Part shown: piece after piece, positions 24,268-32,394 of the stretch
How the letters are laid out: each line of letters starts with the position of its first letter
How positions within the stretch are numbered: the first letter of the stretch is position 1
Origin: Streptomyces rugosispiralis
GTDB lineage: Bacteria > Actinomycetota > Actinomycetes > Streptomycetales > Streptomycetaceae
Length of the DNA: 64,000 nucleotides
Assembly: GCF_024505145.1 (NCBI RefSeq)
Contig: NZ_JANIAA010000043.1
Location: forward strand, 20,794-84,793
Direction of reading: 5' to 3'
The notes under the pieces: model-generated
What the model was told of the DNA's origin: nothing
The model's input: only the letters and a program-made list of their open reading frames with translations
Database searches by the model: none
Translations under genes and position numbers: made by a program

Positions 24268-26037
24268 TCAGACCCCCGAGCGCCGGGACCTCACCACGAG
24301 GACGGTTCCGCAGGTCACGAGCGCGGCGCTGATGACGCCGAGCCCCGCGAGCAGGGCGGTGTGACGGCCCGTCGCGGCGAGTTCGGGCATCCGCTCGTGC
24401 TCGCGCTCATGGCCGCCGTCCTCCTCGTGGCGGCCGTCACCGCCGGTACCGGTGCCGGGCTCGGCCTGGGGCTCGCGCCCGGTGTCGGTGCCGGGGTCGG
24501 TCTCGGTGCCCAGGCCGGTTCCGGCGCCGGGGTCGTAGGTCTCCGTGCCCAGCCCGGTGTCGGTGCCGAGGTCGGTACCCGCGTCGGTGCCGGGGTCGGT
24601 CTCGGTACCGAGGTCGGTGTCCGTTTCCAGGCCCTCGTCGAGGCCGGTACCGGCATCGGTGCCGGTGTCGGTACCGGTCTCGGCGCCGGTGCCGGTGCCG
24701 GTGCCCGTATCGGCGTCGGTACCCGTATCGGTCTCCGCGCTTGAATCCGAGCCCGGGTCCGTGCCCGGGTTCGAGCCCGGGTCCGAGCCCGGGTCCGCCC
24801 CGAGGTCGGTGTCCATGTCGGTATCGGCGTCCGCACCCAACTCGGTATCCGTATCGGCGTCGGTATCCGCTCCGGTCCCCGCGTCCTCCTCGGCGCTGGG
24901 ATCGGTGCCGGTGTCGGCCTCCGCGCCGACGTCGGCGCCCGCCTCCGTGTCGGCATCAACGTCGCTGTCGGCGCGGGGCGGCACCGCGGCCGGGCTGCTC
25001 TCCTTATGGATCGCACCGGGGCTTCTGGTGGCGCTCGGCTTCCGGCTCGGAACGGCCGAGGGGGTCTCCGTCTCCTCGGCCGTTCGGCTCGGCGTGGCCG
25101 TGGGGCGCTTGGAGCGGGTGCTCGGCTCCGGAGCGGGCTTCGTCTCGTCGTCCCCGTCGGTGGCGGTTCCGGTGCCTGCGTCGGTATCCGTCCCGGTCTC
25201 CGTAACCGTAAGCCCGCCGGGGCGCGTGGCCGCCCTCGTACGCGTTCCGGCGTCCGGGCCCGTGGTTCCGGTACCGGTGGCGGTATCTGGCGGAGTACCG
25301 GCCCCGGCATCCGCACCCGTCCCCGAACCGGCACCCGTCCCCGAACCCGTACTCGTACCCGAACCCGTACTCGTACCCGTACTCGTACCCGTACTCGTAC
25401 CCGAACCCGTACTCGTACCCGTACTCGTACCCGTACCCGTAGCCGTCGCCGCCCCGCCGACGCGGAAGACATAGTCGTTCGACTGCCCGACCCAGTCGCC
25501 GTCGTCCGCACGCCGCTGTACGGCGATCGCGTTGGCCGTCACCGGCCCCTCGGGCGCGTCCGCGGTGAAGCGCGTGCGCACCTGGACGTCGACGGTCTTG
25601 TGCGCGGGCACGGTGAAGCCCTTGAAGTGGTCTTCGAAGACCCCGATGTTCTCGTCCTCGTCCGTGGTCTGGAAGGAGACGGTCCGCCAGGTGGCGCCGC
25701 CGTCCGCGGAAGGGTCCAGGAACTCGAAGCCGATATGGCGGGGCCGCAGTTGACGAGCCTCGTCGACCAGGACGGCGATGGGGTGGATGGCGCGACAGCC
25801 GGTGTCCGTGGCGTTGCGCAGTTCGAGATGCCAGCCGCGCCAGCCGCCGCCCTGGGCGTACTGGTCCGGCCCGCCGCGCAGATGGGCTTCGATCGGAAAG
25901 TCGGAGGCGTTCCGGTCCCCGCAGGCGGCGGGCTCGGCCTCGGCGGCGTACGCCGGGACCCCATAGAGGGCCGGGGCGAACGCGAGCGCGGCCGCCGGTA
26001 GGACAGCTCGTAGGGACAGTGCGGTGGGCAAGCGCAT
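24268..26037 (-). CDS. repeat-rich cell-wall-anchored surface protein (LAXTG)
   Basis: 589 residues. The Sec signal (MRLPTALSLRAVLPAAALAF...) is followed by a folded 170-residue N-terminal domain (DFPIEAHLRGGPDQYAQGGG, HLELRNATDTGCRAIHPIAV, YVFRVGG). Then come about 330 residues of low-complexity Thr/Gly/Ser and later Asp/Thr/Gly/Glu repeats. The wall-sorting signal is LAATGRHTALLAGLGVISAA with a hydrophobic helix and the basic tail RSRRSGV. LAXTG is the signal of class E sortases in Streptomyces; one lies 5.5 kb away at 31504-32331. It is probably an extended stalk projecting the N-terminal domain. GAGG precedes the ATG. Confidence 0.8.
   Translation of the reverse strand: MRLPTALSLRAVLPAAALAFAPALYGVPAYAAEAEPAACGDRNASDFPIEAHLRGGPDQYAQGGGWRGWHLELRNATDTGCRAIHPIAVLVDEARQLRPRHIGFEFLDPSADGGATWRTVSFQTTDEDENIGVFEDHFKGFTVPAHKTVDVQVRTRFTADAPEGPVTANAIAVQRRADDGDWVGQSNDYVFRVGGAATATGTGTSTGTSTGSGTSTGTSTGTSTGSGTSTGSGTGAGSGTGADAGAGTPPDTATGTGTTGPDAGTRTRAATRPGGLTVTETGTDTDAGTGTATDGDDETKPAPEPSTRSKRPTATPSRTAEETETPSAVPSRKPSATRSPGAIHKESSPAAVPPRADSDVDADTEAGADVGAEADTGTDPSAEEDAGTGADTDADTDTELGADADTDMDTDLGADPGSDPGSNPGTDPGSDSSAETDTGTDADTGTGTGTGAETGTDTGTDAGTGLDEGLETDTDLGTETDPGTDAGTDLGTDTGLGTETYDPGAGTGLGTETDPGTDTGREPQAEPGTGTGGDGRHEEDGGHEREHERMPELAATGRHTALLAGLGVISAALVTCGTVLVVRSRRSGV
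25311..25445. repeat. hexanucleotide tandem repeat in the stalk region
   Basis: About 20 imperfect units of six bases (gtaccc, gtactc, gaaccc) encode the Thr-Gly/Ser-Gly stalk of the surface protein. It keeps the reading frame and is a likely site of length variation by slippage. Confidence 0.88.
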
Positions 26038-26155
26038 GAGTGACCTCTGCTGTGCTGCGGTTTTCCCCGAGCACTCCGCTACATTCCGCGTCCGCACGCC
26101 GACACACCGCACCAGGCCCGGATTGCCCCCGACTGGCGGTCAGGATCCCCCTCGA

Positions 26156-27412
26156 TCAGCCCAGTGCGAACAGCGGTGCGAGCACCAGCCGGGCGGCGCC
26201 CTCGACGACGGCCCGCTCGCCCCGCTCCACGACGTCCACGGAGACCGGGGGCCGACTGGCGCGGGCGGAGTCCTCGGCGATCATCGTGGCCACACCACGA
26301 ACGTACGGCTCCGGGTCGGCCAGCACCATCCGGCCGCCCAGGAGCACCCGGTCGATGTCGAGGAGCCGTACGAGGTTGGTCGCGCCGATGCCGAGCAGCC
26401 GCGCGGCGTCCGTACGGTCGCCACGCGCGACGGCGGCGAGGCACAGCGCCTCCAGACAGCCGTTGTTGCCGCAGTCGCAGGGCGGCCCGTCGAGCTGTAT
26501 CACCTGGTGCCCGAACTCCCCCGCGTCGGTCCGCGCGCCCCGGTACACATCCCCGCCGAGCACCAGACCGGCACCCAGGCCGGTGCCCAGGTGGAGATAG
26601 GCGGCCGACTCGGCGGTCCCGGAGGTCACCAGTCCGAGCGCCGCGGCGTTGGTGTCCTTGTCGAGGACGACGGGGAGGGCGAGCCGCTCGGCGAGCGCGT
26701 CGCGCAGCGGGAAGCCGTCCCACTGGGGGAAGCCGGTGACGCGGTGCAGCACGCCGGAGCCGTGGTCGAGCGGTCCGGGCGCGGCGACGCCGACACCGAG
26801 CAGCCCGCCACCCGCGGCCAAGCCACTACCGGCGCCCGCCGCGACGTCGGTACCGCCGCCCGCGGCGATGCCGCCACCCGCAGCGACGTCCGTCCCGCCG
26901 CCCGCCGCGATGCCGCTACCGGCGCCCGCCGCGATACCGCCACCCGCCGTTCCGCCCACCACGCCGCCGGCCGCCGCGTCCGCCAGAAGCGCCCTGACCT
27001 CGGCCGTGGCCGCCGCGAGCGCCTCCTCCGCGGGCGCGCCGAAGTCGAAGGGGGCCGAGCGGGCGGCGACCGAGGTGCCCGCGAGGTCGACCAGGACCGC
27101 CGTCACCTCGTCACGGTCGAGCTGGAGCCCGATCGCATGGCGGGCGTCCGGGACCAGCCGGAGCGCGGTGGGCGGTTTACCGCCGGTCGAGGCGCGCTGA
27201 CCGGCCTCCGCCAGCAGCCCCTCCGCCCTCAGCCGGGCCGTGATCTTGCTGACGGCCTGGGGGGTGAGGCCGGTGCGCCCGGCCAGCTCCGGCCGGCTGA
27301 TGCCGTCCTCGCCCGCGTCCCGCAGCAGTCGCAGGACGAGTGCGGCGTTATGGCCGCGCAGGGCGGTCAGATTGGCTCCGGGCCCGGAAGCTCCGGACAT
27401 CGTGCTGTTCAC
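26156..27412 (-). CDS. ROK-family transcriptional repressor
   Basis: 418 residues. The N-terminal winged HTH (ALVLRLLRDAGEDGISRPEL, GLTPQAVSKITARLR) is followed by a ROK sugar-kinase-like domain: GLQLDRDEVTAVLVDLAGT, LDKDTNAAALG, HLGTGLGAGLVLGGDVYRGA, the zinc motif CDCGNNGCLEA and GHQVIQLDGPPC. Between strands at residues 150-200 there is a 45-residue Gly/Ala insert of tandem repeats (GIAAGGGTDVAAGGG) not typical of ROK proteins. It is divergent from an oxidoreductase across a perfect palindrome, so it most likely represses that gene and itself in response to a sugar. Confidence 0.9.
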   Translation of the reverse strand: MNSTMSGASGPGANLTALRGHNAALVLRLLRDAGEDGISRPELAGRTGLTPQAVSKITARLRAEGLLAEAGQRASTGGKPPTALRLVPDARHAIGLQLDRDEVTAVLVDLAGTSVAARSAPFDFGAPAEEALAAATAEVRALLADAAAGGVVGGTAGGGIAAGAGSGIAAGGGTDVAAGGGIAAGGGTDVAAGAGSGLAAGGGLLGVGVAAPGPLDHGSGVLHRVTGFPQWDGFPLRDALAERLALPVVLDKDTNAAALGLVTSGTAESAAYLHLGTGLGAGLVLGGDVYRGARTDAGEFGHQVIQLDGPPCDCGNNGCLEALCLAAVARGDRTDAARLLGIGATNLVRLLDIDRVLLGGRMVLADPEPYVRGVATMIAEDSARASRPPVSVDVVERGERAVVEGAARLVLAPLFALG

Positions 27413-27435
27413 CCCTCCATTGTGGCCACCGCTTG

Positions 27436-27462
27436 CACTTTGGCAACACTGTTGCCAAAGTG
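27436..27462. promoter_or_regulatory. perfect palindrome, probable ROK operator
   Basis: cactttggcaac, spacer act, gttgccaaagtg: a 12-bp perfect inverted repeat. It lies in the 56-bp gap between divergent ROK and oxidoreductase starts and is positioned to control both. The TTGGCAAC half-sites and 3-bp spacer are typical of dimeric winged-HTH repressors. Confidence 0.85.
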
Positions 27463-27468
27463 GCCCCC

Positions 27469-28569
27469 ATGGATGCCACCGATGACAGCAGCACCATCCG
27501 AGTGGGACTGATCGGCTACGGCCTGGCCGGATCCGTCTTCCACGCCCCTCTGATCGCGGCCACCGAGGGGCTGGCCCTCGACACCATCGTCACCTCCAGC
27601 CCGGAGCGGCAGCGGCAGGCGCGTGCCGAGTTCCCCGACGTCCGGCTCGTGGACTCCGCCGATCAGCTGTGGGACCGGGCGGATGAGCTGGACCTGATCG
27701 TCATCGCCTCCCCGAACCGCACCCATGTCCCGCTCGCCCGCGCCGCCCTCGAGGCGGGGCTGCCGACCGTCGTGGACAAGCCGCTGGCCGCGACCGCCGC
27801 CGAGGCCGAGGAGCTGGCGGCGCTCGCCGAGGCCCGCGGACTGCTGCTGACCGTCTTCCAGAACCGCCGCTGGGACAACGACTTCCGCACCCTCCGCAAG
27901 CTGCTCGCCGAGGGCGCGCTGGGCGAGGTGCAGCGCTTCGAGTCCCGCTTCGAGCGGTGGCGGCCGCGGCTCAAGGGCGGCTGGCGGGAGTCCGGCGACC
28001 CGGCCGAGGTCGGCGGGCTGCTGTACGACCTGGGCAGCCATCTGGTCGACCAGGCGCTCACGCTCTTCGGCCCGGTCGAGTCCGTCTACGCGGAGGTCGA
28101 TATGCGCCGCCCCGGGGCGCAGACCGACGACGACACCTTCATCGCCCTCACCCACACCACTGGGGTCCGCTCCCATCTGTGGATGAGCGCGACCACCGCC
28201 CAGCTCGGTCCGCGCTTCCGGGTGCTGGGCAGCGAGTCCGGCTATGTGAAGTACGGACTCGACCCGCAGGAGGCCGCCCTGCGCGAGGGGCTCCGCCCCG
28301 GCGACCCGTCCGCCGAATGGGGCGCCGAGCCGGAGGGCGACTGGGGCCGGCTGGGCGCGGGAGAGTCCCCGACGACCGGCGGCGGCGCCCCGGTGGAGAC
28401 CCTCCCGGGCGACTACCCCGCGTACTACGCCGCCGTCGCCGCCGCCCTCCGCGACGGCACCCCGCCGCCGGTCACCGCCGCCGAGGCCGCGGCCACCCTG
28501 CATGTGCTGGAGGCGGCCCGGGTGGCGGCCGCGGAGCGCCGTACCGTCCGGATCGAGGTCCCCGCATGA
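27469..28569 (+). CDS. Gfo/Idh/MocA-family oxidoreductase
   Basis: 366 residues. The N-terminal Rossmann fold has VGLIGYGLAGSVFHAPLI, then IASPNRTHVPLARAALEAGL and VVDKPLAATAAEAEEL (the EKP-like Lys motif). The C-terminal domain includes GGLLYDLGSHLVDQALTLFG, whose D..H pair is the usual catalytic site. These are NAD(P)-dependent sugar or inositol dehydrogenases. The ATG at 27469 directly follows the palindromic operator. The stop overlaps the next start (ATGA). Confidence 0.93.
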   Translation: MDATDDSSTIRVGLIGYGLAGSVFHAPLIAATEGLALDTIVTSSPERQRQARAEFPDVRLVDSADQLWDRADELDLIVIASPNRTHVPLARAALEAGLPTVVDKPLAATAAEAEELAALAEARGLLLTVFQNRRWDNDFRTLRKLLAEGALGEVQRFESRFERWRPRLKGGWRESGDPAEVGGLLYDLGSHLVDQALTLFGPVESVYAEVDMRRPGAQTDDDTFIALTHTTGVRSHLWMSATTAQLGPRFRVLGSESGYVKYGLDPQEAALREGLRPGDPSAEWGAEPEGDWGRLGAGESPTTGGGAPVETLPGDYPAYYAAVAAALRDGTPPPVTAAEAAATLHVLEAARVAAAERRTVRIEVPA

Positions 28570-29054
28570 GCGAGCACACCGACGCGATATCCCACGTGGC
28601 GGAGCTGGAGGAGCAGGAGCGCCGGCTGCGGCTGCCCCACTTCGACAACGACGACGCCTGGCGGCTGGGCTGCCTCATCGCCGACCTGGCCCAGGAGCGC
28701 GGCGCCGCCGTGACGATCGGCGTCCAGCGGGCCGGTCAGCGCCTCTTCCACCGCGCCCTGCCGGGCACCTCCCCGGACAATGACGCCTGGCTGGAGCGCA
28801 AGTGCCGGGTCGTGGAGCGCTACGGGGCGAGTTCGTTCCTGGTCGGCACCCGCTTCCGCGCCAAGGGCAGCAGTTTCGAGGAGTCCTCGCGCCTCGACCC
28901 CGACCGGTACGCGGCGCACGGGGGCGCCTTTCCGATCCATGTGACGGGCACGGGCGTCATCGGCGCCGTCGCGGTCTCGGGGTTGCCACAGGCCGAGGAC
29001 CACGCACTGGTAGTGGCGGCGCTGGAGCGCTATCTGTCGACGGTCCGGGGCTGA
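28566..29054 (+). CDS. UPF0303/HbpS-like haem-degrading-domain protein
   Basis: 162 residues. HVAELEEQERRLRLPHFDND, DAWRLGCLIADLAQERGAAV, QRLFHRALPGTSPDNDAWLE, ESSRLDPDRYAAHGGAFPIH and VTGTGVIGAVAVSGLPQAED match the GlcG/HbpS (DUF336-like) fold of UPF0303 proteins. Relatives bind haem or cofactors, or simply accompany sugar dehydrogenases. It is translationally coupled to the oxidoreductase, so a role in that sugar pathway is more probable than haem degradation. Confidence 0.85.
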   Translation: MSEHTDAISHVAELEEQERRLRLPHFDNDDAWRLGCLIADLAQERGAAVTIGVQRAGQRLFHRALPGTSPDNDAWLERKCRVVERYGASSFLVGTRFRAKGSSFEESSRLDPDRYAAHGGAFPIHVTGTGVIGAVAVSGLPQAEDHALVVAALERYLSTVRG

Positions 29055-29071
29055 ACGGCCCAGGGCCGAGT

Positions 29072-29109
29072 CGGGGGAGGGGCGGCCCGGCGGGTCCGCC
29101 CCTCCCCCG
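29072..29109. terminator. bidirectional terminator
   Basis: A 14-bp perfect stem cgggggaggggcgg with a 10-nt loop lies between the convergent genes ending at 29054 and 29131. Confidence 0.8.
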
Positions 29110-29130
29110 TTCAAATGATCCGGTCCCGCG

Positions 29131-29997
29131 TCAGGCGTCCTTGAACTCCTGGCGCTGGCGGCCCAGCCCGTCGATCTCGAGCTCGACGACATCACCGGCG
29201 CGCAGATACGGCTTGGGCTCGGGGCGGCCCATGGCCACGCCCGCCGGGGTGCCGGTGTTGATGACATCGCCGGGGTAGAGGGTCATGAACTGGCTGAGGT
29301 AACGGACCACATGGGCCACACCGAAGATCTGGTCCGCCGTGCTGCCGCTCTGCTTGAGCTCGCCGTTGACCCAGAGGCGCAGGCCCAGGGCCTGCGGGTC
29401 GGGGACCTCGTCGGCGGTCACCAGCCAGGGGCCCAGGGGGTTGAACGTCTCGCAGTTCTTGCCCTTGTCCCACTGACCGCCGCGCTCGATCTGGAAGGCG
29501 CGCTCGGAGACGTCGTGGGCCACCGCGTAGCCCGCGACCGAGGCGAGGGCGGCCTCGTCGGAGCCGAGGTAGCGGGCGGTGCGGCCGATGACGATGGCGA
29601 GCTCCACCTCCCAGTCGGTCTTCACGCTGCCGCGCGGGACGAGGACCGTGTCCTGGGGGCCGACGACCGTGTCCGGGGCCTTCATGAAGACGATGGGCTC
29701 TTCGGGGATGCTCGCGCCGGTCTCGGCGGCGTGGTCGTGGTAGTTCAGCCCGATGCACACGATCTTGCCGATACGGCCGAGCGGCGGGCCGATCCGCACC
29801 CCGCCGTCCTCGATCGCGGGCAGCGCGTCGTCCCCCTCGGCGGCCGCCGCCGCGCGCACCCGCGCGAGGGCGGCCTCGTCGGCGAGGAGGGCGCCGTCGA
29901 TGTCCGGGACCAGGGCGGACAGATCGCGCAGGGTGCCGTTCTGATCGAGCAGCGCGGGGCGTTCCGCGCCCGCCGGTCCGACTCGCAGCAGTTTCAT
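29131..29997 (-). CDS. fumarylacetoacetate hydrolase family protein
   Basis: 288 residues. The FAH core is KIVCIGLNYHDHAAETG, EEPIVFMKAPDTVVGP, DWEVELAIVIGRTAR (metal-binding Glu pair), GYAVAHDVSERAFQ, GGQWDKGKNCETFNPLGPWL, the 2-oxo-acid pocket region and INTGTPAGVAMGRP. FAH-family enzymes hydrolyse or decarboxylate acylpyruvates and ring-cleavage products; sugar-lactone-derived substrates are also known. It is convergent with the ROK-linked operon and may serve the same sugar route. No other catabolic genes are adjacent. Confidence 0.92.
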   Translation of the reverse strand: MKLLRVGPAGAERPALLDQNGTLRDLSALVPDIDGALLADEAALARVRAAAAAEGDDALPAIEDGGVRIGPPLGRIGKIVCIGLNYHDHAAETGASIPEEPIVFMKAPDTVVGPQDTVLVPRGSVKTDWEVELAIVIGRTARYLGSDEAALASVAGYAVAHDVSERAFQIERGGQWDKGKNCETFNPLGPWLVTADEVPDPQALGLRLWVNGELKQSGSTADQIFGVAHVVRYLSQFMTLYPGDVINTGTPAGVAMGRPEPKPYLRAGDVVELEIDGLGRQRQEFKDA

Positions 29998-30135
29998 CCC
30001 AAGACTCCCGAGGTCACAGGCCGGTGCGAGGCGCCTACCGGCCGATTGATCCTCCCTTCAGGGGCGTCCAGCCCGCAAGACCTCGTTCACGGACTGGGAC
30101 ATCGGTCCCAAGGGTGACCGGGGCGGGGGTCGGCG

Positions 30136-30795
30136 TCAGCGCTGCAACAGGGCCCGCTCCACCGCCGTCCAGGTCGCGCTGGTCGCCAGGTAGAGCGCCG
30201 CCGCCAGCGGGACCACGGCGGCGGTGACGAGGGTGCCGAACGACAGCAGCGGCAGCGCCCGGGCCATTCCGGACGCCCCGGGGACGGTCACCTTACGGGC
30301 GCGGAGATACGTCCAGGTGGCCACGGCCGCGATCAGCGCGAAGAGCCCGAGGTAGACCAGCCCCGGCCCACCGCTGAGCACCCCGCCCCAGTGGGCGCCG
30401 AGCGGGGCCCCGGCGAGCGTGTGGTCGAGCAGGTCTCCGGCGCCGCTGCCGGTGGAGAACACGTGGTACATGACGAAGAAGACCGGAAGCTGGGCGAGGG
30501 TCGGCAGACAGCCCGCCAGCGGTGACGCGCCCTCCTCCGCCTGGAGTTCCGCCATGGCGCGCCGCATCCGCTCCGGGTCGTCCCGGTGCTTGCGGCCCAG
30601 CTCCGTGATCTTCGGCGCGAGCGCGGCCCGCGCCTTCTCGCCGCGCGCCGCCGCCCGGACCAGGGGGTGCAGCGCGGCGCGGACGCACAGCGTGAACAGG
30701 ACGATGGCGGCCGCCGCCGCGGACGCGCCGAAGAGCGGATCGAGGCCGTCCGCCATGGTGGTCAACAGGGAGCCGAGGGATGAGAAAAGGGACAT
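30136..30795 (-). CDS. YidC/Oxa1-type membrane insertase (short form)
   Basis: 219 residues with about five membrane segments. The pattern is GASAAAAAIVLFTLCVRAAL, a cytoplasmic hairpin (KITELGRKHRDDPERMRRAM), ASPLAGCLPTLAQLPVFFVM, then GLVYLGLFALIAAVATWTYL and ALPLLSFGTLVTAAVVPLAA. The groove Arg falls in helix one (CVRAA). The long P1 domain and a basic C-terminal tail are absent, so this is the accessory Streptomyces copy rather than the rpmH-linked YidC. GGAGG precedes the ATG. The DUF6412 gene lies 176 bp upstream on the same strand. Confidence 0.9.
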   Translation of the reverse strand: MSLFSSLGSLLTTMADGLDPLFGASAAAAAIVLFTLCVRAALHPLVRAAARGEKARAALAPKITELGRKHRDDPERMRRAMAELQAEEGASPLAGCLPTLAQLPVFFVMYHVFSTGSGAGDLLDHTLAGAPLGAHWGGVLSGGPGLVYLGLFALIAAVATWTYLRARKVTVPGASGMARALPLLSFGTLVTAAVVPLAAALYLATSATWTAVERALLQR

Positions 30796-30971
30796 GGGAG
30801 CCCTCCGCGGGTCTCGTCGTGCCGGAGTGAGGAAGACATCGGCGTGACGAGCCGCGTGGCGCGGCGGTACGGATCCTGGGATTCCGGGGCTCCGCCCCGG
30901 ACCCCGCTCCTCGATCTCCCCCAGCTACCGCTGGGAGGTGCCCCCTGGAGAGGCTGAAAGAAGCGGTGCGC
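30796..30971. repeat. dispersed palindromic element (ccccagctaccgctgggagg type)
   Basis: Contains ggggctccgccccgg and cccagctaccgctggg, each a hairpin. The same pair recurs inverted near 59590-59755. No gene is visible here. Confidence 0.6.
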
Positions 30972-31292
30972 CTACGCGGCCGTCGGCAGGCGACGGCCCG
31001 GCGCTCGGGGCCTCGGGCGTCCAGCGGCATCGGGATCCCGCTGCGGCAGGAACGCCGTACGGCGCTCCCGGTCCCGTATCGCGGTGCGAATCCGCCCGGC
31101 GGGAACGGGTGTTCGGCCACCGGAGGCCAGGATCGCGCATATGGCCGGCGCGGCGGCGACGGCGGTCGTGGTCGCGACGGTGGCGGCGAGGGCGACGGCG
31201 CTGACCACACCGCTCTGCGCCAGCAGAACCCCGGTCAGCAGGAACAGACAGACGCCCAACTGCGCCCGCAGCGCGTCAAGTCGTCGCGGCAC
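30972..31292 (-). CDS. DUF6412-type small membrane protein
   Basis: 106 residues from a GTG at 31292 (VPRRLDALRAQLGVCLFL), preceded by AGAGGGGGG. Two membrane helices (LGVCLFLLTGVLLAQSGVVS; LAATVATTTAVAAAPAICAI) are followed by a conserved basic tail, RIRTAIRDRERRTAFLPQRD and PDAAGRPRPRAPGR. This tail is characteristic of the DUF6412 proteins found beside short YidC genes in Streptomyces. Function unknown; the pairing suggests insertion of, or help from, the YidC paralog. Confidence 0.7.
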   Translation of the reverse strand: MPRRLDALRAQLGVCLFLLTGVLLAQSGVVSAVALAATVATTTAVAAAPAICAILASGGRTPVPAGRIRTAIRDRERRTAFLPQRDPDAAGRPRPRAPGRRLPTAA

Positions 31293-31411
31293 CGTCCCGT
31301 CCCCCCTCTCCCGGACCGGTCTCCCCTCCTGGCTCCGCCAGTCTAAGCAGATCGGCGGAAGTCGGCTGCGGTTCGGATGCGGTTCGGCTGCGGTTCGGCT
31401 GCGGTTCGGAT

Positions 31412-31490
31412 GCGCCCCGCGGGGGCGCGGGGCTGTGTCGATATGCGGCTCCGCCGCGCGGGCGCGACCAGCCACGACGGCGCCGCAGAC
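31412..31490. repeat. dispersed intergenic element, copy A
   Basis: gcgccccgcgggggcgcgg, then ctgtgtcgatatgcggctcc and gcgcgaccagccacgacggc, ending gccgcag. The same order of blocks recurs at 35360-35436 and, broken up, at 41593-41723. Just before it, 31364-31411 holds tandem gcggttcgg(a/c)t units. Confidence 0.8.
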
Positions 31491-31503
31491 GATCGACGGC
31501 AGG

Positions 31504-32331
31504 TCAGGGCACTCGTGGGGCCGCGGCCCGCAGCCGGGCCCAGACCACCAAGCGGTAGCGAGACGTGAATTCGGGGGTGCAGGTCGTCAGCGTGAGGTAG
31601 TAGCCCGGCTCGGTGTAGCGGTAGCGAGGGTGGGCGGAGCTGTACGGCACCCGCGCGATCACCGTCCCGTCGGCGGGCGAGGTGCGCGGCAGAGTGCGCT
31701 CGATCACGTACGTATAGCGGGCGTCGGCGGTGTCGACGCGCACCGTGTCGCCCCGGCGCACCTCGTCCAGCCGGCGGAAGGGCTCGCCGTGGGTGTTGCG
31801 GTGGCCCGCGAGGGCGACGTTGCCCGCCTGGCCCGGCTGTGCGGTGCGCGGATAGTGGCCCACATAGCCCTTGTTGAGCACCGCCGCGCGGCCGATGCCC
31901 TCGGCGATGGGCACCGTAAGGCCGATACGCGGGATCCTCAGCACCGCGTACGCCTGGTCCCGGCGCGGCCCTCGGCCCCCGGCGCCGCTCCCGGCCGACC
32001 GGTCACGGTCATGGCCACGGCCGCGGTCGTCCCCCTGAGCGGAGTCGGCGGATCCCGTCGCCCCCGGCGTCGGCGTCGCGGGGTCCGCCGCCCCGTCCTG
32101 CCACCGCCGCTCCAGCACCGACACCTCGTGCCGTGCGCCCGCCCTGGCCTGCCGGTTGGTCCACCACAGCTGGTGGACGACGAAGAGCAGCACCACGACC
32201 CCGAGGGTGACGGCTAGTTCACCGGCCGTCCACAGTCCCCGGGCGAGCACGGCACGCCCACCACGACGTCGCACGCGCGCACCATAGGCCAGGCCGCGCG
32301 CACCTTCCAGAGACGGGACGCGGCAATCCAT
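31504..32331 (-). CDS. class E sortase
   Basis: Up to 275 residues. One membrane helix (LAVTLGVVVLLFVVHQLWWT), an acidic/Gly linker, then the sortase E barrel: YAVLRIPRIGLTVPIAEGI, YVGHYPRTAQPGQAGNVALA, GHRNTHGEPFRRLDEVRRGD (catalytic His), YYLTLTTCTPEFTSRYRLVV (Cys and Arg). Class E sortases of Streptomyces cleave LAXTG and attach chaplins and other surface proteins; the LAATG protein at 24268-26037 is a candidate substrate. The start is uncertain: no good ribosome site precedes ATG 32331 and the mature helix begins about 35 residues later. Confidence 0.9.
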   Translation of the reverse strand: MDCRVPSLEGARGLAYGARVRRRGGRAVLARGLWTAGELAVTLGVVVLLFVVHQLWWTNRQARAGARHEVSVLERRWQDGAADPATPTPGATGSADSAQGDDRGRGHDRDRSAGSGAGGRGPRRDQAYAVLRIPRIGLTVPIAEGIGRAAVLNKGYVGHYPRTAQPGQAGNVALAGHRNTHGEPFRRLDEVRRGDTVRVDTADARYTYVIERTLPRTSPADGTVIARVPYSSAHPRYRYTEPGYYLTLTTCTPEFTSRYRLVVWARLRAAAPRVP

Positions 32332-32394
32332 CCGGGGCCGCGAGCCAACCGCCCGGCGCCACGAGCCAACCGCCCGCCAACCACCGCCCGCGCG

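Noticed and set aside
24440..25445. Plus-strand SVPVSVP-type repeat frame
   Set aside because: Complement of the stalk repeats of the surface protein; the minus strand has signal peptide, head domain and LAATG.
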